Below are positions 52,310 through 61,149 of a stretch of DNA of 64,000 bases, one piece after another. Both the position numbers and the translations under genes were made by a program. Position 1 is the stretch's first letter; each line of letters starts with the position of its first letter. Source of the stretch: Halomarinibacterium sp041392125 (GTDB taxonomy: Bacteria; Bacteroidota; Bacteroidia; Flavobacteriales; Flavobacteriaceae); the NCBI GenBank assembly GCA_041392125.1, contig JAWKMR010000004.1, positions 270,088 to 334,087 of the forward strand, written 5' to 3'. The notes beneath the pieces were generated by a model. That model was not told the DNA's origin and did not search any database. It was given only the letters and a program-made list of their open reading frames with translations.

Positions 52310-53764
52310 TTACTTGTTGGACTGCAATTTTTTTATAGTCTCAATTCCATTACTATTAGTAGGGTCTAATTCAACTGCTTTTTTATAGTTTTTAATAGCT
52401 AATTCCTTATTGCCATCTATCATATACGCTTCTCCTAAACTGTCGTATACATTTCCAGAATTTGGAAATGAAGACACATTTAGTTTAAAAACTTCAATAG
52501 CCTCTTTGTTCATTCTTGCTTGTAATAAACGATAGCCAATTATATTCATCTCATCTTCTTTCAACAAATATTCTTTAGAGTTCTTGGCTTTTTCAAAATG
52601 TTTAAGTCCTTCGGAGATGCCTTGCTCATTAATGACCTCAAATAACGTATTGGCCAATGAAAGTGTAGGAAGGCTGTGCGATTTATCGTATAGAATACCT
52701 AAAATTGCCCTGTTTATTTCATCTAGCGGTTGCCTTCCGGTATTGTTCAATAGCACTATTAAACTTCTGTCAGCGAGATTTCTCATTATTAGAGTATGAA
52801 AACCATTGATAGCACCACCGTGGGTAGCTACTTTTATACGATCATCGCTTTCACCAAGAGATACATTTGCAATACCCCAACCATAACCGTAGTGGTTTGA
52901 TTCTGTTTGGATATGCTCCTTGAATAATAATTCAGTATTTTCTTTTGAGAGCAGTTGATGGGTATATAACGCCTGATCCCATAAAAATAAATCCTCAACA
53001 GTCGAATAGATGGCGCCAGCAGCGTATGGAACGGACATATCAAGGTAAGGTGCATTTAATAAAACAGTCCCATTCCATTTGCGTTGATATCCAGAGGCTC
53101 TATTTTTTAATATGGTTCGATGATGATCATAACCTGTATTGTTCATTTTAAGGGGAACAAGAATGTTTTCTTTCAATAACTGTTCATACGATTTGTTTGT
53201 TACCTTTTCTATTATAAGCCCTAACAGAAAATATCCTGAATTGCTATAAGAAAACTTTGTTCCCGGTTTAAATTGTAGTGTAGAGTCAGAAAAGAATTGC
53301 ACAAATTCGTCGGGTTTATATCTGTGAAGGTTAAGGTTGCCTTGGAGACTTCTAATTTCAGTGTAATTTACAATTCCTGAACTATGCGTTAATAAATGAT
53401 GAATCGTAACACTATCCGCATTTGGTTTAGGATAATTGGGCAGATAGTTTGAGATTGGGGCGTTTAACTCTAACTTACCTTGCTCGACCAATTGCATTAC
53501 TAACATAGCTGTAAATTGCTTTGTTAGCGATCCTATTCTAAACTTGGTGTCGGGTTTATTGGGAACATTCCACTCTAAATTAGCAAAACCGAATCCTTTT
53601 TTATAGATTGTTTTACCTTGATGGGCAACAAGTACAGAACCGTTAAATTGGCCATATTCTGAATATAAACCTAATAGGTTATCTAATTGTTCAATTTTTG
53701 ATTGTCCAATACTTAAAAATGATGACAATAATAAAGTTAGGATTAAAAAAAGTGCTTTTTTCAT
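52310..53764 (-). CDS. Class C beta-lactamase-like serine hydrolase with C-terminal TPR
   Basis: 484 aa, secreted (MKKALFLILTLLLSSFLSIG). The active-site SxxK is S79-LTK82, YSNSGY supplies the YxN motif and THGGAING the third motif. A C-terminal TPR (NVYDSLGEAYMIDGNKELAIKN) extends the protein. Such proteins are usually esterases, DD-peptidases or peptide hydrolases, not antibiotic-resistance enzymes. Own unit downstream of the sigma/anti-sigma pair. Confidence 0.88.
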   Translation of the reverse strand: MKKALFLILTLLLSSFLSIGQSKIEQLDNLLGLYSEYGQFNGSVLVAHQGKTIYKKGFGFANLEWNVPNKPDTKFRIGSLTKQFTAMLVMQLVEQGKLELNAPISNYLPNYPKPNADSVTIHHLLTHSSGIVNYTEIRSLQGNLNLHRYKPDEFVQFFSDSTLQFKPGTKFSYSNSGYFLLGLIIEKVTNKSYEQLLKENILVPLKMNNTGYDHHRTILKNRASGYQRKWNGTVLLNAPYLDMSVPYAAGAIYSTVEDLFLWDQALYTHQLLSKENTELLFKEHIQTESNHYGYGWGIANVSLGESDDRIKVATHGGAINGFHTLIMRNLADRSLIVLLNNTGRQPLDEINRAILGILYDKSHSLPTLSLANTLFEVINEQGISEGLKHFEKAKNSKEYLLKEDEMNIIGYRLLQARMNKEAIEVFKLNVSSFPNSGNVYDSLGEAYMIDGNKELAIKNYKKAVELDPTNSNGIETIKKLQSNK

Positions 53765-53842
53765 TTTTGTATGTTTACTATTTTATAATTATTCAATTCA
53801 TCGTTAAAAATATCTGTTATTAATTTTGCTATATTCTTAAAA

Positions 53843-54181
53843 TTAGTGGTTGCATAGATATTTTGAGGAATGCTGTAATTTTAATATATGATTTACTCCT
53901 AATAATGCTGAAAACAATACCGCTGCGAATAGTTTTGTGCGATGAGCACCACTAACAATTTCAAATTCTGAAAGAAATTTGAAATCAGTATAAAAGAGTA
54001 GAAGTGATATTAACAATACAATTAAAGTAATGATTGATAAAACTCTTTTTACTGAAGGGAAATTAGGTTGAAGATGTGTGACAGGTGTAGCTTCAATCTG
54101 CTCCATTAAATTATCCGTAAAATTCTCTGTTGTTTGTAGAGCACTTTTCTTTAAAAGTATCTTGGCTTGTTCTTCGTTCAT
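53843..54181 (-). CDS. Membrane protein, candidate anti-sigma factor
   Basis: 112 aa: helical N-terminus (MNEEQAKILLKKSALQTTENF), then two membrane segments (VLSIITLIVLLISLLLFY and KLFAAVLFSALLGVNHIL). It overlaps the ECF sigma gene by 4 nt, which is typical for sigma/anti-sigma pairs. No zinc HxxxCxxC motif is present, so the assignment rests on position. Confidence 0.6.
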   Translation of the reverse strand: MNEEQAKILLKKSALQTTENFTDNLMEQIEATPVTHLQPNFPSVKRVLSIITLIVLLISLLLFYTDFKFLSEFEIVSGAHRTKLFAAVLFSALLGVNHILKLQHSSKYLCNH

Positions 54182-54753
54182 AATAATTGCGTTATTTCGT
54201 TACCTAACATTTTTTGAAGCTGTAGCTCCATATTTTTTCGTCCTCGATGTAAATCGACTTTAATTTTCGACTTGCTAAAGCCCGTTATTTCCTTAATCTC
54301 AACAATGCTATGTTCATATAAATAGAACAAACGTAACAGTAAGGCTTCATCGGGTTTTATTCTATTTAAGGCTAAATTGATGTACTTTCTTTGTTCTTGT
54401 TCCGTTAATGCTTTTGTTTCCGATTTTCCATTCGTTTCAACAGCCAAATTGGAAAGAACATCCATTTGGTGGTGGTTTTTCTGCTGTTTCAAAAGATTAT
54501 ACGCTGTATTGATAACAATTCGGAATAGCCAAGTTGAAAATTTTGAATCCTGTCTAAAAGTATTCAGTTTTTCAAACACTTTTATAAATGCCGTTTGAAC
54601 AGCATCTTCCGCAAGAGCTGTGTCTTTTAGCACAGAACAGGCCAAGGTAAGAGACACATCTTTATAGGCATTCACTAAATTCCTAAATGCCAATGTGTCT
54701 CCTGCCTTACTTCTGTTTACAAGTTCGATATCAAAAGCTTCGTTTCGACTCAC
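54178..54753 (-). CDS. ECF-type RNA polymerase sigma factor
   Basis: 191 aa from GTG 54753 (MSRNEAFDIELVNRSKAGD), which overlaps the upstream stop by 4 nt. Sigma region 2 is visible as DTLAFRNLVNAYKDVSLTLACSVLKDTALAEDAVQTAF..FSTWLFRI and region 4 as IKPDEALLLRLFYLYEHSIVEIKEITGFSKSKIKVDLHRGR. A frame to 54822 overlaps the DUF6249 gene and is rejected. The protein coupled downstream may hold it in check. Confidence 0.92.
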   Translation of the reverse strand: MSRNEAFDIELVNRSKAGDTLAFRNLVNAYKDVSLTLACSVLKDTALAEDAVQTAFIKVFEKLNTFRQDSKFSTWLFRIVINTAYNLLKQQKNHHQMDVLSNLAVETNGKSETKALTEQEQRKYINLALNRIKPDEALLLRLFYLYEHSIVEIKEITGFSKSKIKVDLHRGRKNMELQLQKMLGNEITQLL

Positions 54754-55076
54754 TTCGTTCTTTTTCGTAACCAATGAGCGACCAAAAGTCCAATAGCTCC
54801 AAAAATGAGAATAGTTCCCCATATTAATAAATCGGCTGTGTCTTCAGTAAGTTCCATTGTAGTAAAAATGGTAGAAACCATAAGTCCCAAACCCAGCGAT
54901 AATAAAATACAGCCAATATCGAGATATTGCATTTTATTTGAGGCATTTGGATTTGCCAAACCCTTTTCGATCATCGCTTTTTTAATAAGGTAGCTATAAC
55001 GTGCAATAATGTAAACTACTGTAACTACACCTGCCATTAAAAATAAGGCTCCCAATGCTTCTTGTATATGTTCCAT
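54750..55076 (-). CDS. DUF6249-like membrane protein
   Basis: 108 aa with three hydrophobic segments (ALGALFLMAGVVTVVYIIA; IGCILLSLGLGLMVSTIF; LIWGTILIFGAIGLLVAHW) and the stretch LIKKAMIEKGLANP. Proteins of this type sit next to ECF sigma genes in Bacteroidetes. The family name is from memory. Coupled to the sigma gene by a GTGA overlap. Confidence 0.75.
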   Translation of the reverse strand: MEHIQEALGALFLMAGVVTVVYIIARYSYLIKKAMIEKGLANPNASNKMQYLDIGCILLSLGLGLMVSTIFTTMELTEDTADLLIWGTILIFGAIGLLVAHWLRKRTK

Positions 55077-55126
55077 AGTATTTAATTTTTGAATATGATT
55101 TTTATTTTAGTCTTAAAACGTTAGGT

Positions 55127-56239
55127 TTAAAATTGCTCTCCCAGCGTTTTTGAAATTTCTTTTATGAAAGGTAACATATTTCCGCAATTGGTAAATAATA
55201 CTAATCCGTACTCTTGTTCAGGAACAAACATAGCATACGCCTGAAAATCGTGATTATTCCCTGTGTGCAAATGCATGATACCATTTTTGGTAGGTTTTTG
55301 GGCAAAGCCTAATCCCCAACCAGTTTGTCCTGTTTCTAATTTCATAACATCATCGTCCTTAAATTTCGTTTGTTGTTTTAGCATTTCCTCAAAAGATGTT
55401 TCGCTTAAGCCTTCTTTTTTAAGCATAGCAATTATGAATTTTGAAAATTCTGCAGCTTCGCTGTGAACACTTGAGAATGCATTGAATGTTTTTCCGTTCC
55501 ATCTACCTTCTCCCGGTTTGTTTTGAGTAGGTAGCCCTTCCGTATCGTGACCAAATACTTTATGTGTTTCTAAATAATCATCCCAAATAAATGTGGTATG
55601 CGGCATATTGAGAGGTTGTGTTACTTCTTTTTGAAACCATTGATTTAACCCTTCTTTAAACCCTACGCCCAATTTTATACCGATTACTGCTGCCAAATAT
55701 TGATAGGCTTCTCCCGAATACATAAAATCAGTTCCTGGTTTAAATGCCAGTTTTATAGGTTGGTTATTAGCGTGATTTGGAAATCCTGTTTGATGTGCTA
55801 ACACCATTCTAGCAGTTATTAATTTATAATCTTCTTGAGATTCAGGTGAAATACCAGGGTGCGGCAGATATTCGTGCAAAGGTTTATCTAATTCAATGGT
55901 GCCATTTTCAACCATTTTCATTACAAAGTATGCAAAAATAGGTTTTGATAGTGACGCACCTTCAAACATACTTTGTTTATTAAGAGGCTCGTTTGTGTTT
56001 GCATTGGCTACTCCAAATACTTGATGATAAGCCAATTGATTTTTATTGATTATAGCAACGGAAAGCCCAGGAAGGTTGCTCTCTTTCATTGCCTTTTCAA
56101 TGTCAGTATTTAATTTGGTAATTGAAAGGGTTTTGCCATCTACCGTTTTAATGCTTTTGATTTGTGCGCAAGCGGTTATTGTTGTGAAAACAAATACTAC
56201 AATGGTTATTTTCTTTATAAAAGTTTTTAATAATTTCAT
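55127..56239 (-). CDS. Beta-lactamase-like serine hydrolase (lipoprotein)
   Basis: 370 aa from ATG 56239 (signal MKLLKTFIKKITIVVFVFTTITAC, with a lipobox-like cysteine). SxxK is S96-LSK99, MYSGEAYQ stands for the YxN motif with Gly in the Asn position, and HLHTGNNHD for the third motif. The Asn-to-Gly change suggests altered chemistry compared with class C enzymes. Lies 50 bp upstream of the DUF6249/sigma module; cotranscription is possible. Confidence 0.85.
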   Translation of the reverse strand: MKLLKTFIKKITIVVFVFTTITACAQIKSIKTVDGKTLSITKLNTDIEKAMKESNLPGLSVAIINKNQLAYHQVFGVANANTNEPLNKQSMFEGASLSKPIFAYFVMKMVENGTIELDKPLHEYLPHPGISPESQEDYKLITARMVLAHQTGFPNHANNQPIKLAFKPGTDFMYSGEAYQYLAAVIGIKLGVGFKEGLNQWFQKEVTQPLNMPHTTFIWDDYLETHKVFGHDTEGLPTQNKPGEGRWNGKTFNAFSSVHSEAAEFSKFIIAMLKKEGLSETSFEEMLKQQTKFKDDDVMKLETGQTGWGLGFAQKPTKNGIMHLHTGNNHDFQAYAMFVPEQEYGLVLFTNCGNMLPFIKEISKTLGEQF

Positions 56240-56360
56240 CTTGTTTATTTTAATTAATGAATGTGTTTTAGTGAATTCACATCCATTGGACAAGATGACT
56301 TTTTGAAAGGTTACAATTTTCTAATTTATGTAACTTTTATTAAGGATGTGTCAAAATGAC

Positions 56361-56490
56361 ACACAACGGTAAAGTATAAGCGTAGTGCGGATTATGAAGC
56401 CAAAACTTTCTTCTTCACCAATAATTTTTTAATAGTTCATAAATGCAAATTTAGCACTTTCGCCCGCATTACGCTTATACAATGTTGTGC
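56361..56490. repeat. Array element E5, inverted repeat
   Basis: Left arm CACAACGGTAAAGTATAAGC, continuing GTAGTGCGG; right arm CCGCATTACGCTTATACAAT, continuing GTTGTGC. The inner 17 bp (CCGCAyTACGCTTATAC) match with one difference; the outer parts differ by a 3-4 nt insertion in the left arm, as in the other elements. It lies 17 nt from the stop of the CPBP gene. Confidence 0.85.
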
Positions 56491-56507
56491 ATAGTGTATA
56501 TTGTAGT

Positions 56508-57284
56508 CTAATCAATCAATCTATACCTTTTCATTAGAAATAGTCCGTAAATCAAACTAGGTAACACAAGTAACGTACTCAAAACAGCATTTTCAATGGA
56601 CATGGATTCCCATATTTTTTGCTTTATTGGCACTCCTGTTGAGTCCAATTTTGCTACAAAATCAATGATGGAGTGGATGATGATTAAGGGATAAATTCGT
56701 TTTGTGATTATAAGTAAAGCACCGAACATGACACCAATAAAAGTGGCAAAACAGACTTGAGACAATTCCCCGTATAATCCTTTATTGAAATTGATTAGAT
56801 GAAGTAATCCAAAAAAGAGCGACGATGCAATTATCGATAAAACAATATTTCTTTTGGTATTGCCAAGTTGTTTGATTAAATGAGATTGTAAAAATCCTCG
56901 AATGCTCAGTTCTTCTGAAATTCCAATGGATATTGAATAAATGAATAGAAAGCTAATATTTGGTAAGAGCAAGTCTGTATTTAAGTCGTCCAAAAAAAGG
57001 GCATTGAGCAAAACTAGATATACAAGCGGAAATATCAGCAAATAACCTTTGCGAAGTTGAGTTACACTCATTCCGGCAATTGTTATTAATTCATTCTTTT
57101 TAATAAAAAAATAGGAAACCAAAATTAAAATAAGATTTGCTGCTATACTTATGGAAATGTGAATTCGATAGGATTCTATTCCGTTTTCTATCAAATGATA
57201 AGATATATATTCCCTAGTTAATAAAATGGTCAACAGGGCAGTTATAAAAGTGATGAGCTGGGTCCAAAAAATTTTATTTTTCAT
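56508..57284 (-). CDS. CPBP (Abi) family intramembrane metalloprotease
   Basis: 258 aa, about eight membrane segments. The conserved EExxxR motif is EELSIRG, followed by SLFFGLLHLINF and IIHSIIDF, the other two family motifs. CPBP proteases process prenylated proteins or, in bacteria, bacteriocin leaders and immunity-related substrates. It overlaps the S41 peptidase gene by 11 nt. Confidence 0.9.
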   Translation of the reverse strand: MKNKIFWTQLITFITALLTILLTREYISYHLIENGIESYRIHISISIAANLILILVSYFFIKKNELITIAGMSVTQLRKGYLLIFPLVYLVLLNALFLDDLNTDLLLPNISFLFIYSISIGISEELSIRGFLQSHLIKQLGNTKRNIVLSIIASSLFFGLLHLINFNKGLYGELSQVCFATFIGVMFGALLIITKRIYPLIIIHSIIDFVAKLDSTGVPIKQKIWESMSIENAVLSTLLVLPSLIYGLFLMKRYRLID

Positions 57285-58695
57285 TATTTTCCAATTTTTT
57301 AATAGCTTCTAAAACATTTTGTTTATCCATTTCTAAATTATTGGCTACATATCTAAAAAATGTTTGTCTATCTTCTGGGTAATTCAATTCAAAATCGACT
57401 GGAATTCCAATATTCTCATAACATTTGCCTTTCATATCTGTATAAATTTCGTTTGATACTGAAAAATACCAACCGTTTGGTAATGTTTTTTCTAAAGCAT
57501 CTGATATGGCTCCGTTTGTATGAGAGCCGATACGTTTTAAATGAAGAATCTCCTTTGAGGCCAATGCCAACATATCAGTTGCACTTGCCGATTGTTGAGA
57601 AGTTAATAGATAAACCGGTTGGGTATAAGCATTTTTTTCAGCTTCTAAATAGATAGGAGTTTTCTTGGTAAATCCATTTTTGTATCGTGCTTTTTTGGAA
57701 GCCACTTGTTTTCTGATGGGATTAAAATGTCGCAAAATTTCCAATGATACAGCATCTTGTCCACCACCATTAAATCGAACATCAATAATGATAGACTTAG
57801 TTTCTCTCAGGTCTTGCATTACCTTTTCCATAATATTTCTAACGCCAGCAACTTCCTTTTCTATTTGCTCCTTATAACTCAATTTATTAAATTCATCCAT
57901 ATAGGTAGAAACAAAACCGTTCTCTTTAACAAGACTGTCATTTAAATTTAAATCACCATATAAAAACATGGTTTTAATTTGAATATAACCAATATTGTTT
58001 TCCATTTTACCCCACTTTATAAGCCATGAGTCTTGAGTTAAATCTTCTTTGATAAAATGTTTCGCCACCAAATCAGCAATCTCAAAATCGCCATATTCTT
58101 TTAATTTATTTGTTCCTTCTTCCTTTTTAACTTCCTGTGTTTCTGCCAATTCATAAACTTTATCTGAGGGTTCAATATAACCGTGATTATCCTTTAAAGT
58201 GTCAATAACTTCTTGCATAATCAAATACAATTCAACTTCTGTGGTGTTTGGGTTGATTTTTTCTTTTGCTTTTTTATAAATATCGTCCCAGTTTATCCCA
58301 TTTAGTTCAAAATAGGCATAGTGATTTTTTAAAGTTTCAGCAAATACTTCAAAGTTGAGCAATGAGTCATTTTTGTTCGTTATATTTTTCTTGCATAAAT
58401 CAAGGAACTCGGTTGCTCTTGTATAGTAATAAAAATTAAATCCTCTTTTTACGGCAAGCGTATCATTGATTATTTCTATTGAGTTTTTTATTTCGAAAAT
58501 GTCTCCTTCTTTTGAAGGCAAACAGGAAATTTTAGTAATATCATAGTATTGATATTTGGCAGAATCTATTTTTAGAGCTTTACCATAACCTATAGATTGC
58601 CATGTGCCATGAATGGATTCTGTTTGTTTATTTTCTTTGTATTGACAAGATAATATCAAAAAAAGTAGTACGATAAAGAGAAGTTTAGTATTCAT
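57274..58695 (-). CDS. S41 family peptidase (lipoprotein)
   Basis: 473 aa with a lipobox (MNTKLLFIVLLFLILSC). The tail-specific protease core is clear: SIIIDVRFNGGGQDAVSLEIL, LLTSQQSASATDMLAL with the catalytic serine, and HTNGAISDALEKTLPNGW. No PDZ domain is obvious. It begins directly after the papain-like gene stop (0 nt). Confidence 0.88.
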   Translation of the reverse strand: MNTKLLFIVLLFLILSCQYKENKQTESIHGTWQSIGYGKALKIDSAKYQYYDITKISCLPSKEGDIFEIKNSIEIINDTLAVKRGFNFYYYTRATEFLDLCKKNITNKNDSLLNFEVFAETLKNHYAYFELNGINWDDIYKKAKEKINPNTTEVELYLIMQEVIDTLKDNHGYIEPSDKVYELAETQEVKKEEGTNKLKEYGDFEIADLVAKHFIKEDLTQDSWLIKWGKMENNIGYIQIKTMFLYGDLNLNDSLVKENGFVSTYMDEFNKLSYKEQIEKEVAGVRNIMEKVMQDLRETKSIIIDVRFNGGGQDAVSLEILRHFNPIRKQVASKKARYKNGFTKKTPIYLEAEKNAYTQPVYLLTSQQSASATDMLALASKEILHLKRIGSHTNGAISDALEKTLPNGWYFSVSNEIYTDMKGKCYENIGIPVDFELNYPEDRQTFFRYVANNLEMDKQNVLEAIKKLENNEK

Positions 58696-59781
58696 TTATT
58701 TTAAGTTTGATTTTAATTTTATTTCGGCAGGAATTCCGTCTTTATGAACCAAAAGAGAGATTGTTTTTAGTAACAAGGCATTTTTGGTCATGTAGATATA
58801 TCCTTTCATATCATTATTTCCTTCAGAATTTTTTAGCAAGTAATATAGGTTACCGTTCTTATCTTTTGCTTTTCCAATAAGATGCATGTTGTGGTCGTCT
58901 GTGGTTGTTTTGTTGTCAAATGTTTTTTGTCGTAGCTCTTGTGTGATGATTATATTTTCCTCATCATTAGTTAGTTGTAATATTCCTTTTTCAAAATTAA
59001 AAAACGGTTCAGAAGCATCTCCATCCCAGGCGAGACTGTATCCTTTTTCAAGTGCATAATCTATGTTTTTTTCAAAGTCTTCTATTGGTAAGTTTAGATA
59101 TTTGTTTTGATTCCAATTGGCAGGAATATTTAAAACAAACATTTTGTAGAAATCATGTTGTGTATAACTTGTTATTTCGATGTATTCATCAGGATTTATT
59201 CCAACACATTCCTCGGCAAATGTTTTTGGAGAATACAATTTACCTTTATAAACAAAGGTAGCAGGTGGTGTTCCGAGGTAAGCATTTAGTACGCCTTTAA
59301 GAGCCATACTCCAACTATATGGTTTTATCCTTTCATAATCCGATTTGGCGACGGACTCTACCATGGCCAGAAGCAAATCATCCATTTCTACATGGTCATG
59401 TTGCCAATCGCCTTCAATAATACCGTTGTAAACCGTTTCGGGAATTGCTCCAAATTTTTTATAAGCATCTAGCACACTAAAAGTTAAATCGCCTTCTGCA
59501 AAATAGCTATCGCCTCTTTTTTCAATATATTTCTTTGCCTTTCCTAAATAAGCAGGAGCCACATAAAAAATAGGTGATAAGGATGCAGGTTCTTTGCCAA
59601 GTCTAATAGCTTCTGTTTCTATAAAAGATGTGGTAGCAAAGCTCCAACAAGTACCAGAAGACTGTTGGTTTTTAAGAGGTGTGGACTTAATCTTTAGAAC
59701 AGTATCGAACTTCTGATTGTTTTGTGCCAAACAAATGGTGTTTGTACAAATCAAAAGAAAAAGCAAGAAAAGGTATTTCAT
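58696..59781 (-). CDS. Secreted C1-type cysteine peptidase (bleomycin hydrolase-like)
   Basis: 361 aa with a signal peptide (MKYLFLLFLLICTNTICLAQ). The papain-fold catalytic Cys is C45 in LKNQQSSGTCWSFATTSF, the His lies in DDHNMHLIGKA and the Asn in LLKNSEGNND. The arrangement matches C1B aminopeptidase C/bleomycin hydrolase, but it is secreted and shorter. Codes immediately upstream of the S41 gene. Confidence 0.85.
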   Translation of the reverse strand: MKYLFLLFLLICTNTICLAQNNQKFDTVLKIKSTPLKNQQSSGTCWSFATTSFIETEAIRLGKEPASLSPIFYVAPAYLGKAKKYIEKRGDSYFAEGDLTFSVLDAYKKFGAIPETVYNGIIEGDWQHDHVEMDDLLLAMVESVAKSDYERIKPYSWSMALKGVLNAYLGTPPATFVYKGKLYSPKTFAEECVGINPDEYIEITSYTQHDFYKMFVLNIPANWNQNKYLNLPIEDFEKNIDYALEKGYSLAWDGDASEPFFNFEKGILQLTNDEENIIITQELRQKTFDNKTTTDDHNMHLIGKAKDKNGNLYYLLKNSEGNNDMKGYIYMTKNALLLKTISLLVHKDGIPAEIKLKSNLK

Positions 59782-59826
59782 TTAATTGTTAATTTAGAAT
59801 GGAGCACAAACATAGTTTACTCTATT

Positions 59827-60597
59827 CTAAATGTCTTGTAATATATTGCGGGTGGCATAATCATTAGGGCTTAAACCTACATAGTGCTTAAAATAATGAC
59901 TAAAATGGCTTTGATCATAATAACCAGTTGACAAGGCAGTGTCAATTAGAGATCTTCCTTCCCGTAAATATCTTTTTGCCTGAATAGTTCGTTGAAGATT
60001 TACATATTCAAAAGGTGTAATTCCTATGCTTTTTTTGAATTGACGAATAAAATTGTATTTGCTTTGTTTTGCTATTTGGGTTAAATCGTCTAGTCTTATT
60101 TTTTCATTGCATTTTTGGTTGATATATTGCAATATTTCAGCCATAAAAGAATAATTATGTTGTTGAGATTGAAAAGCACCATTTTCACCATAGGTAAGAA
60201 TAAGTTGGTTTAATCCTTTAATTAAGACATCATTGTTTTTTAAATTCCCCGAATATAATTCAGAAAAATAGAGCTTAAACTGATTGAATAATGCTTGATT
60301 ATCAATTATTTTTTCAGGAAATGAAATGTTGTCCTGTTTGCTGAAGTATTTTATAATGTCAGGGTTTATATATAATGAGGTAACTGTGTAAGGATTATCA
60401 TCGAAAATTTTATTTTCATGTACTTCATAGGGATGAGAAATGAGAATGTTCCCGGTAATACCATGGAGATTATTTTCTATAAAAGTTCCATTTTCTATAA
60501 AAGATAGGACATAGGAATCGTGAAAATGCTTTTGAAATTCACTTTTACTGTTTTTGAAAGTTAAAATTTCTAAGGAATCAAATTCTTTTAACTGCAT
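59827..60597 (-). CDS. AraC family transcriptional regulator
   Basis: 256 aa: N-terminal cupin-like sensing region (KSEFQKHFHDSYVLSFIENG) and two C-terminal helix-turn-helix units (LDDLTQIAKQSKYNFIRQF; SLIDTALSTGYYDQSHFSHYFKHYVGLSP). First gene of the protease operon by position, so it probably controls the three peptidases downstream. Confidence 0.9.
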   Translation of the reverse strand: MQLKEFDSLEILTFKNSKSEFQKHFHDSYVLSFIENGTFIENNLHGITGNILISHPYEVHENKIFDDNPYTVTSLYINPDIIKYFSKQDNISFPEKIIDNQALFNQFKLYFSELYSGNLKNNDVLIKGLNQLILTYGENGAFQSQQHNYSFMAEILQYINQKCNEKIRLDDLTQIAKQSKYNFIRQFKKSIGITPFEYVNLQRTIQAKRYLREGRSLIDTALSTGYYDQSHFSHYFKHYVGLSPNDYATRNILQDI

Positions 60598-60668
60598 TCT
60601 TTTCTTGGATATGTATTATACTGAAATAGGTTGACCTACTATTTATTCATTTTCTTTTGGTTAAGCGA

Positions 60669-60701
60669 TAAAACCGCTATTTTTTATATACGTTGTTGTG
60701 C
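60669..60701. repeat. Array element E9 (arm)
   Basis: AAAACCGCTATTTTTTATAT, then ACGTTGTTGTGC. It repeats E3 and ends in the GTTGTGC arm tip seen in E5. It is 18 nt from the stop of the Doc gene. No left arm was found. Confidence 0.6.
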
Positions 60702-60719
60702 TTTCGTGCGATATTTGTA

Positions 60720-61148
60720 TCATCCTATAGCATCAATGATTTTAATCTTGAGGTCTTCACTAAATTCATTTTCATTTATGATAGAATAAATTATTTCATA
60801 CAGTAAGTCCTTGCCAATTCTATTATCTGCAATATGGACAGAGATATTTTCCATTTCAATGATAAACTTATCGATACAATAACTTAAACCATTTATTTCG
60901 AGGAAATATGCTCCTAGAGCAATACTACTTCTCTTGTTTCCATCACTAAATGCGTGATTTTTGTTTACTGAATATACTAGATGAGTTAATTTTATTTCAA
61001 ACTCTGGATAATATAAATCGTTTTGAATATGATCAAGAACACTATCTAGAAGTCCAATGTCATTTGTACCATGAGAACCACCTGATTCGTCAATAATGAA
61101 ATCGTGCTCTTTTATGGCATATTCTAAAGTAAAATAATTATATGCCAT
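60720..61148 (-). CDS. doc: Doc (death-on-curing, Fic family) toxin
   Basis: 142 aa with the Fic/Doc motif HAFSDGNKR (residues 65-73), the Doc variant that phosphorylates EF-Tu in phage P1 Doc. The first helix and the C-terminal helices fit the small Doc fold. It is 1 nt downstream of a 346-aa DNA-binding-like protein, so the pair is a candidate toxin-antitoxin unit. Confidence 0.9.
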   Translation of the reverse strand: MAYNYFTLEYAIKEHDFIIDESGGSHGTNDIGLLDSVLDHIQNDLYYPEFEIKLTHLVYSVNKNHAFSDGNKRSSIALGAYFLEINGLSYCIDKFIIEMENISVHIADNRIGKDLLYEIIYSIINENEFSEDLKIKIIDAIG

Positions 61149-61149
61149 T

